Source: Amborella trichopoda (Eukaryota; Streptophyta; Magnoliopsida; Amborellales; Amborellaceae). From it: a stretch of DNA of 64,000 nucleotides. Under the pieces are notes generated by a model. That model worked only from the letters and a program-made list of their open reading frames with translations. It was not told where the DNA came from and made no database searches. Of the stretch, positions 57,240-64,000 are shown piece after piece. The stretch spans positions 3,453,947-3,517,946 of the forward strand of contig NW_006499973.1 of NCBI RefSeq assembly GCF_000471905.2. Reading direction: 5' to 3'. A program made the position numbers and the translations under genes. Every line of letters begins with the position of its first letter. The first letter of the stretch is position 1.

Positions 57240-57660
57240 GTGAAATCCATGCAAAAGTGTTTAAAAAGAAGCAAAAATGCCTAAAAAGCATCAAAAGTGC
57301 TTAAAAAGCATTAAAAGTGCCCAAAAAGTGATAAAAGCACTCTAAAAGCATAAAAAATGCTTAAAAGGCATTTAAAATGCTAAAAAAATGCTTAAAATGC
57401 TCAAAATGCACTTAAAATGCTTAAAAAGTGCCTAAAATGCTTAAAAGACATTTTAAATGCTCAAAAAGCACTTACAATGCTCAAAAAGCACTTAAAATGC
57501 TCAAAAAGCACTTTAAATACGTAAAAAGCGTTTAAGATATATAAAAAGTGCCAAAAATGCTTAAAAAGCACCAAAAGCGTTAATTAAGCGTTGAAAATGG
57601 ACAAAAGAATCCAAAAATGCTTAATGTGCACAAGATAATGCCTAAATGCTAAATGACATT
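57240..57660. repeat. Short A-rich tandem repeat AAAATGCTTAAAAAGCA
   Basis: About 24 units of 15-20 bp such as AAAATGCTTAAAAAGCACTT. The GC(A/G)...TGC parts make short inverted repeats. It lies just upstream of PMD-like copy 2. Confidence 0.92.
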
Positions 57661-57857
57661 TAACTATGCTAAAAAGACATGGAAGGCAGAAAGCTCGCTA
57701 AACTCTTTCATACCAGATGCCCCAGCCACCGGCGTGAGAAGAAAACCCCGCTTCGCAACCTTCTGACCACCTGCACTCCACTCTTGACTGCTCTCCCAAT
57801 TTCCCTCTCTAAAATTTAAAAAATGAATGAGAATGACAAAAAGTGGTCCCCCTTTCA

Positions 57858-57870
57858 CCCTTACATACTC
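57858..57870 (-). promoter_or_regulatory. Decayed TATA-like site upstream of PMD-like copy 2
   Basis: Minus strand GTATGTAAGGGTGAAAGGGGG, partly matching the TATA plus G-run at copies 1 and 3, about 0.86 kb before the methionine at 57003. Confidence 0.4.
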
Positions 57871-58002
57871 CACTCCATAAAGGTCTTTTTTCCCTTCCCA
57901 TTATCGTCCCTCACAAATTCGGTAGTCTGAACTCATCCATGAGCATTTGTGCATCATTTTTAGAAAGGAGGAGGACATTTTGGGGAGGCCTTAAGCAAAA
58001 AG

Positions 58003-58212
58003 ACCCCACTGCCCTCGGATCCCTTCTTCTGACCAAAAATGGGTAAGGGGCAAAACGATCAACAAAATGTCAAATGGATTCAAAATCGTGCGAAACCAGT
58101 GCCAGGGACCCCACTGCCCTTGGATCCCTTCTTCTGACCAAAAATGGGTAAGGGCCAAAACGGTCAACAAAATGTCAAATGGATTCAAAATTTTGCGAAA
58201 CCACTGCCAGGG
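58003..58212. repeat. 105-bp tandem duplication
   Basis: ACCCCACTGCCC starts copies at 58003 and 58108. Copies differ at only a handful of bases (for example ATCGTG/TTTTGC), so the duplication is young compared with the surrounding decay. Confidence 0.95.
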
Positions 58213-58321
58213 CGTGCAAAAAAATTCGCTTAGCAAGGAGGGCTGCATCCGCCATAAAAAAAGAGCCTCCGAGTTAGGCCGCCGACGGCTATTTTCTCTC
58301 TTATCATCTCCCTCTCACACG

Positions 58322-58620
58322 GTGGGCCGAGCTGGGCCGTCTGCCCTGAGCGTGAGCCTGGGTCTCACCCTTCAAGCCGTCGTGCACACTCCTTCGTAGT
58401 GGGCGGGGCTGGACCACCTCCCTCGAGCCCGGGATCTCCACCCCTCGTCCATGCATGCCTCCATCACGTGCACGTGCCCCCGTGTCAGTGGGCCGGGCTG
58501 GGCCTACTGCCCCGAGATCCCTCTCACCCCTCAAGGCGCCACGTGCATTCCTCCCCTTCTCCGCAGTGGGCCGTGCTGGGCCTCCTGCCTCGAACTCAGG
58601 CCTAGGACCTCTCGCCCTCA
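58322..58620. repeat. GC-rich repeat GTGGGCCGGGCTGGGCC, four units
   Basis: Anchors at about 58322, 58399, 58488 and 58566, each followed by CCTGCC and CTCGA(A/G). Long open frames on both strands here are due to GC-rich composition and I do not call them genes. Confidence 0.85.
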
Positions 58621-59157
58621 CGTGCGTCACTGCCTGCGCATGCCCTCCCTTTCGCCGCGAGAGCCTGGCTTGGCTTTCCGACCCACACCCAAGCCTAAAT
58701 CTTCATCTCTCTCCCCTCTCTCATGTGCATGCTCACGTGTGGGCTTCCCTTCACACATGTGTCCTCCACGTGTGCGTCTTTCATTTCCCTATTCGTATAC
58801 TAACTGAGCCGAGCTCTTGCCCAGGGCCCGAGCCACGAGTGATACTCCTCACCTCCTCTCACGCCTGTGTACGCCACTCTCTCTCTTCCACACGTGTGCA
58901 TACCTCCCTTTTTGTTATGTAAATATCTCTCTCTTCTTTTCCTCACACACCTCCCGCTTCTCACGTGCACGCACTCCTCTCTGTGTGTGTGTATTTCTTT
59001 CTCCCCCCTCTCAACACCCTCTCATTTACATACCCTTTCATCTCACACATTCTTACACTATCTTTCCGTTACATTCTAACTTCCAAATACCATCAAACAT
59101 CCCATTAAATGTCCAACCCAAGCTACTGTACCCATGCACCCCCCTAAAAACACCAGA
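58621..59157. other. CT- and CA-rich DNA, no gene seen
   Basis: Contains CACGTG motifs (58718, 58735, 58768) and pyrimidine-rich stretches. The open frame 58817-59506 has biased His/Ser/Leu/Pro composition and no domain. Confidence 0.5.
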
Positions 59158-59250
59158 TCCACCATCCCCAGTGGGTCGATCCATTCCATGCTCGCCATCC
59201 CCAGTGAATCACACTACCACCATGCTCACCATCCCCAGTGAGTCAAACCA
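59158..59250. repeat. CCATCCCCAGTGAGTC repeat, about four units
   Basis: Units of about 30 bp combining CCATCCCCAGTG(A/G)(G/A)TC with CCACCATGCTCA. Related to the CCCAATGGAGTC phrase at 30150 and 48150. Confidence 0.8.
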
Positions 59251-59509
59251 CCGTCACCTCACCATTCCCTCCATCATGCATGGAATTCGCCATTCCCCAA
59301 GGGGCCACCTTCATCACCCAGAAACTCACTCCAACCTCAGCAAGCTGCACCTTCCATACAAACTCCATTCACCCTTCACAAAAGGTTATGTCAATTTTCC
59401 CAGTAAGTTGAGCCACCCCATGCTCTCTCTATGGCCACCAAAAGACCCCCAGCCACTCTTAGCGTCATCCTTCTACCACCCCAGTCTCATTTATATGTGC
59501 ATATAATCA

Positions 59510-59850
59510 ATAAACATGAGCGGACATGGTCATGAAACCATGGGTAAAACTGGTCAAAGAAGAAAAAAACGGGCATGGTGAAAACCTGTGAGAGTATTAT
59601 GAGTAAAAATGGCAGACGGGCATGGTCATGAAACCATGAGTAAGAGTGTTTTGCAAAGAAAAAAAATGGGCACGGTAAAAACCTGAAAGGGCACTGTGAG
59701 TAAAAACGAAAAGGAAGGCGGACGTGACCATGAAGTCACGGGTAATAGAGCCTAATAAAAGAAGGAAGTTGGTAAAAACAATTCTACACCGCCGCTTCCC
59801 CCTCTGTTCAGGTGAAAACCTGAAAGGGCATTTGAACCAATAAGCAGGTT
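59510..59850 (+). repeat. Hairpin-GTAAAA module preceding unit U5
   Basis: Hairpins CATGGT/ACCATG (59525-59542 and 59621-59638) and GTGAC/GTCAC (59724-59739), each followed by G(A/G)GTAA(A/T)A. Ends with GAAAACCTGAAAGGGCATTTG as at 31340 and 49430. Confidence 0.8.
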
Positions 59851-62303
59851 GAGGCAGCACTCACCCCCACAGGCGGCCTCTGCTAGCAATCCAAACAAAA
59901 ATCCCGGTTGCTTGGGAATCAATAGCCCATATAAGAGTGTACCTTGCTACTGGAACCAAAGAGAGATTAAGAAAATTCCAACAGTACGGATCAATCCATG
60001 ACAAGAACCCAGAACTCAGAAGAATCAACAAGATGGCAAGCCGGAACTCCATGTTGAAAGAGTTCATTTTCCAAAAGTCACCAAAAACAAGAAAGTCATG
60101 TCGACCAGCCGAAGATGCTCCCAAAAGGCAATTGACTGTCAAGCCATACCAATACCTCCACCGACATCCAAGGTAGCGGTCTCCCTAAGATTCCCAGTTG
60201 CTAATGGTTTAGACTTTTCAGGATGGCCAACAAAAACCCCCTGACTAGACCTGATAAGACTGGGGCTTCAAGCCCCAAAGAGACCGCCTCACCAAGATCC
60301 CCACCTATCGATGGTCCAAACTTTTTAGGATGGCCAACAAAGGGCCCCTGCCTGGATTCGGTAGATAGGGTCCTAAAGAGGCACTCCACCTATCGAACAA
60401 ACTCCAAACCCTGGTGTAGCAATTCATACGCCCCATTAAGGGCCCTCGTCTGTCTATCCAAAGCACAAGCATCTGCTGAAGTGGGAATAAATCCCTTAAG
60501 CAAGGCCCCCACCAGAAGACTAAAAAGAAAGCCTAACTGATTGGGAATAAGCCCTTAAGCAAAGAACCTGACTACTAATCAAACCTCGATTCTGGCTGAT
60601 TGGGTCAACAAGCCCTTAAGAAAGGCCCTGAGTTGTTGGAACCAAAAAGGACTCTTGAAGTGAGAAGGAAACCCATAAGCAAAGTCCCTATCGATAGTTC
60701 AAGTCTCTTCTCTTCCCAAAAGTCTTGACGCCCCTGGGTCTACAAGCCTTTCAATAAGGCCCCCAGTCGTCGAAGCACCATGGTCATCCCTCAGGGAAGA
60801 AGCTTGGCACGATTCCCCTTTGCTGTTCGTGCTGATGTCGATGGCCAAGAAGAAAAAAAATGAAAGCCGAAGGACCAATTTTGATTCTGAATGTTGTCCT
60901 TCTCGCTTCCCTCGAAGCACAACATTTGGCGGGGCAAGCTATTTTAGGGTATTTTTTTATACTTGTATCCCCGATGCGAATAAGGAGGAAGCCAATCGCA
61001 ACTTAGGCCCTCGAGCGCTAAAATGCCTGTGGATCATGGAAGCACTATTAAAATAAACCCTGATCAGGAGCGAATTTTTGAAAGGCAATAGATGTGTCCC
61101 AAATAGCATGTGGAAGTATCACTGGACTCCCTAATGACACCCACCAAGTTTTGTCGCGATCTGATGACGTTAAGGAGGATCAGAGATAAAACCCACTTCC
61201 AGGTTCGGCCTCTAACATGCTGAAAATGCACCTTATAACTATATAACCCTATCATTGGAGCTTCAGATAAACACCAGAGAACTTTCATTAGATTCATAAG
61301 GTCGAAAACCCATTAGATATCAATTTTAGTTCCTTCGGACACTTCTGGACCATCTTGTGGCCGACTTACCCACAAATGATGGGTTACACACTATTCTGGT
61401 GCACCCTCAGTGAACCAGTTTCCATTTATGAAAACTGTATAATATGATTTTGGGATCACATTTGGAAGGTCATAACTTCTACATCTTAAGTCGAATCAAG
61501 CTCGAATTTCAAGAGAATCTTCATCTCGTCGCCGTGCGCGTTTTGATATGTGGCACAACCTCATGACACGACCCGAGACGGAAGAAATCTTAGAGAGAAG
61601 CTGTTTAAGAAACTCATGCTTTACAGATTTTTGCAAAAGGAGAGATCCCTTCAATTGAATGGTCATATCATAAAGCCCCGACTTCAGATCGACTTGAAAA
61701 TGGGTCCGTTGCGACCGTGACGTCAAGGGCTTCGATCCAAAATAAACATCATATGTGATAAGTGGATGAAAAAGGTTGTCTTTTGAGATTGCAAGAAAGG
61801 GTATTTTTGGCGACTGGAATCCATATTTCGACAAAATTTTCTAATTTTGAAAGTGAGGGTCCGGCCACCAAATCGTGCCATTCTTGTCGCCAAACGACTG
61901 TGACGAATTCCCCGTTATTCCACTACAAAAAGATCAAACTAAAATGCCAAGAAATGGACAAAATCGAAGATCTAAGATTGTTCCCATCTTTTGACGGACT
62001 TCATCAAGAGCTCGATAGTTAAATTTGAGGATCAAAAGATATGTCAAAACGAACGCCTCGCCAAGACCATCACTTTCGTGAAATTCCTTTCACTGGAAGG
62101 TTGCCAGAAAGATGCAAAATGGGCCCCGGATGACCACCATAGCCTGTGGCCCCATTTTGGAGACCATCTTGCCATTTTTGAGATTGTGGGTAAGGGAAAA
62201 ATAGATATTTTGCCCCAAAAACGGGCAATTTTGATTCATAGAAAATTTATTTTTTGGCAACTTTAGTTAGTTTTGAGCATCCACCCTTGACTCCTATAGA
62301 GTG

Positions 62304-62311
62304 TTATATAA
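62304..62311 (+). promoter_or_regulatory. TATA box of unit U5
   Basis: TTATATAA after GAGCATCCACCCTTGACTCC, in the place of the U1-U4 TATA. Confidence 0.5.
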
Positions 62312-62569
62312 GCATTTGTCACTCTAAATTCAAGAAGATGAGAAATTAATGAGATTTGGCCCCCAAGCTTTCAATTGATTTTTCCTTGGTTTGGAAATAT
62401 TTTCCTTTACCCATTTTCATCCCAAGAGAGGAGAGAGAAAATTTTCTCCATAAGCCACTACCCATAGAACTTCCTACTCCTCACTTGGGACTTCCCACTT
62501 CTCACTAAGAACATCCCACTTCCAACCTAGCTACCAGTTCGGTTCAAAGAGTCTGCTAGGTAACCCCTC

Positions 62570-64000
62570 ACTCTTTCTCTCTCTTCCTCTTTTCTCTCTC
62601 TTCTCTCTCTTCCTATCTTCTTTCTTTCCTCTTTCTTTCTCTCTCTTCTCTCCCCTCTCTTTCTTCTATCTTTCCTTTTCCCCCTTCTCTTTCTCTCCCT
62701 TTCTCATGATTAACGGGGCCGACGGCTTATCGCACTTCTCTCTTTCTCTCACTTCTCTCTCTTTCTCTATCTTCTCTTCTCTTTTTTATCTTTCTCCTCC
62801 TCTCTTCTCCTCTTTCTTATTTCTCCTCTCTATTTCTCTCTCTTCTCTTCTCTCCTTCTATCTCTTTCTCTTCCCTTCTTCTCTCTTTCTCTTCCTTTCT
62901 TCTCTCTTTCCTTTCCTCCCTCGCTCTCTTATTCTCTCTCTTTCTCACGATTAACTGGGCTGACGGTAAACTTGCCTTTCTTCTCTGTCTCCTCTCTCTT
63001 TCTCTCTTTCCTTCTCCCTTTCACTCTAAGGCTTCTCGCTCTCAATCTCTTTTTTTCTCTCTCTTCCTCTTCCCTTCTTCTCTCTCCTTTCCTCTTCTCT
63101 CTTTCTTCTCTCTTTCTCTCTCTTTCCCTCTTTCTCTCTCTTCACTCTTTATTTCTCTTCTCTTCCGTCTATCTCTCTTTCTCTCTCTTCCCTTCTTCTC
63201 TCTTTCTCTTCTTTTCTTCTCTCTTTCTTTTCCTCCCCTCTCTCTCTCGCTTTCATGGCCAGTCAGGCCGGCGGCTAGGCCATCGACCCCTCACCTTCTT
63301 TCTTTCTCTTTCTCTCTCTTCTTCTCCTTCTCTCTTCTCTTCCTCCTCTCTCTTCTCTCTTTCTCTCTCTTATCTTGTCTGCTTCTTTCTATTTCTCTTC
63401 CTCCTTCCTTCTCCAGTTTCTTCTCTCTTTTCTCTCTCTTTCTCTCTCTTTCTCTATCTCTCATGGTTAATCAAGCCGACAGCTAAGCTGTCAGCTCACC
63501 TGTCTCCCTCTCTCTTCTCTCCCTTCTCTTTCTCTCTCTCTTTTTCTCCTCCTTCTCCCTCTTCTCTCTCTTTTTCTCCTCTCTCATTCTTTTCTCTCTC
63601 TTTCTCCTTCACCCTCTCTGTCTTTAATCGTGACGGCAACTTAGCCGTCAGTCCCCCTCTCTATTCTCTTCTCTTCTTCTTTCTTTCTCTCTCTCCCACT
63701 CTCGAACCGACTGGCGGCTAAGCCGCAGGTCCCTTTCTCTTCTCTCTTTTCTTCGCCTCTTTTCTTTCCCCTTTCTCTCTCTCTCTTCCTTCGTCTCTCT
63801 CTCAAACTGGTCGGTGGTTAATCCGTCAGTCCCTTCTCGTCTCTCTTCTCTCTTCTCTTTTCCTCTTTTTTTTCTCCCTTTCTCTCTCTCTTTCCTCTAC
63901 TTTCTCTCTTCACCGAACCGGCAGTCTTAGCCACTGGTCTCTTCTTTTCTCCTTTCTCTTTTCTCTACTTGTCTCTTCTCCCTCCTTTCTCTCTCTCTCT
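62570..64000 (+). repeat. CT-rich tract punctuated by GCCGTC-type hairpins
   Basis: About 1.4 kb of near-pure C/T on the plus strand. It is interrupted by eight GC-rich islands at about 62706, 62946, 63253, 63463, 63625, 63705, 63800 and 63905. The best hairpins are GACAGC-TAA-GCTGTC (63478-63492), TGACGGC-AACTTA-GCCGTCA (63631-63650) and GCGGC-TAA-GCCGC (63714-63726). Open frames through it are low-complexity Ser/Leu/Phe and are not genes. Confidence 0.85.

Larger units (their letters stand above)
60180..64000 (+). mobile_element. LTR-like unit U5, most diverged, runs off the window
   Basis: Keeps AGCACAACATTTGGCGGGGC (60917), GTTACACACTATTCTGGTGC (61383), the TATA context (62281-62311) and a large CT and hairpin array. 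Other parts differ strongly from U1-U4. Its right end is outside the window, so the end hairpin cannot be checked. Confidence 0.55.

Noticed and set aside
58304-59506. Long open frames on both strands
   Set aside because: GC-rich tandem repeats and CT-rich DNA lack stops; no conserved domain, biased composition.
62706-63721. Open frames of 82 and 249 codons rich in Ser, Leu, Phe
   Set aside because: Pure pyrimidine tracts give few stop codons; composition alone explains them.

Overview
The window is nuclear DNA of a flowering plant. The evidence is a Ty1/copia element, nested Ty3/gypsy-type LTR material, MITEs, introns with plant-like splice sites, a TATA-binding protein (TBP) gene copy with the plant exon layout, and retroelement-borne proteins resembling the plant mobile domain (PMD). 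The species cannot be read from the sequence. Almost everything coding is decayed, and I see no clearly intact protein gene.  Layout, 1-18.8 kb: a broken Ty1/copia retrotransposon with its 3' LTR (1-3823); microsatellites and a 20-N assembly gap (3945-4221); repeat-poor AT-rich DNA; then, on the minus strand, an eight-exon copy of the TBP gene (7266-11601). This TBP copy is recognisable codon by codon, but it has an in-frame TGA, a lost splice donor and an 87-bp tandem duplication over one exon start. Its introns hold MITEs. From 11.6 to 18.8 kb there are only dispersed repeats, direct-repeat pairs and MITEs.  Layout, 18.8-64 kb: a nest of one LTR-retroelement family. Five copies of a long LTR-like unit (U1-U5) lie on the plus strand at about 18.9, 32.2, 35.7, 49.7 and 60.2 kb. 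Where visible, each has a conserved TATA region, a pyrimidine-rich zone carrying short hairpins, and (U1-U4) a hairpin near the 3' end. Between the units the same order recurs three times: a minus-strand gene resembling PMD proteins, then its own minus-strand TATA-like site about 0.85-1.0 kb upstream of the first methionine, then arrays of unrelated tandem repeats, then the next unit. The PMD-like gene is nearly full length but broken at 41.9-45.4 kb and 53.6-57.0 kb. It is cut to its N-terminus at 28.3-28.5 kb, where a minus-strand gypsy element (21.6-28.3 kb; gag, zinc knuckle, protease, PBS, one LTR) ends exactly inside it. One plus-strand gag-like remnant with a triplicated zinc knuckle lies at 40.1-40.9 kb, in the same orientation as the LTR-like promoters, so the PMD-like gene is antisense to its host element.  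Main points of interest: (1) antisense PMD-like genes with their own promoters carried by an LTR retroelement family; (2) arrays in which pyrimidine tracts alternate with short hairpins whose arms differ between copies but still pair; (3) the decayed intron-containing TBP copy.
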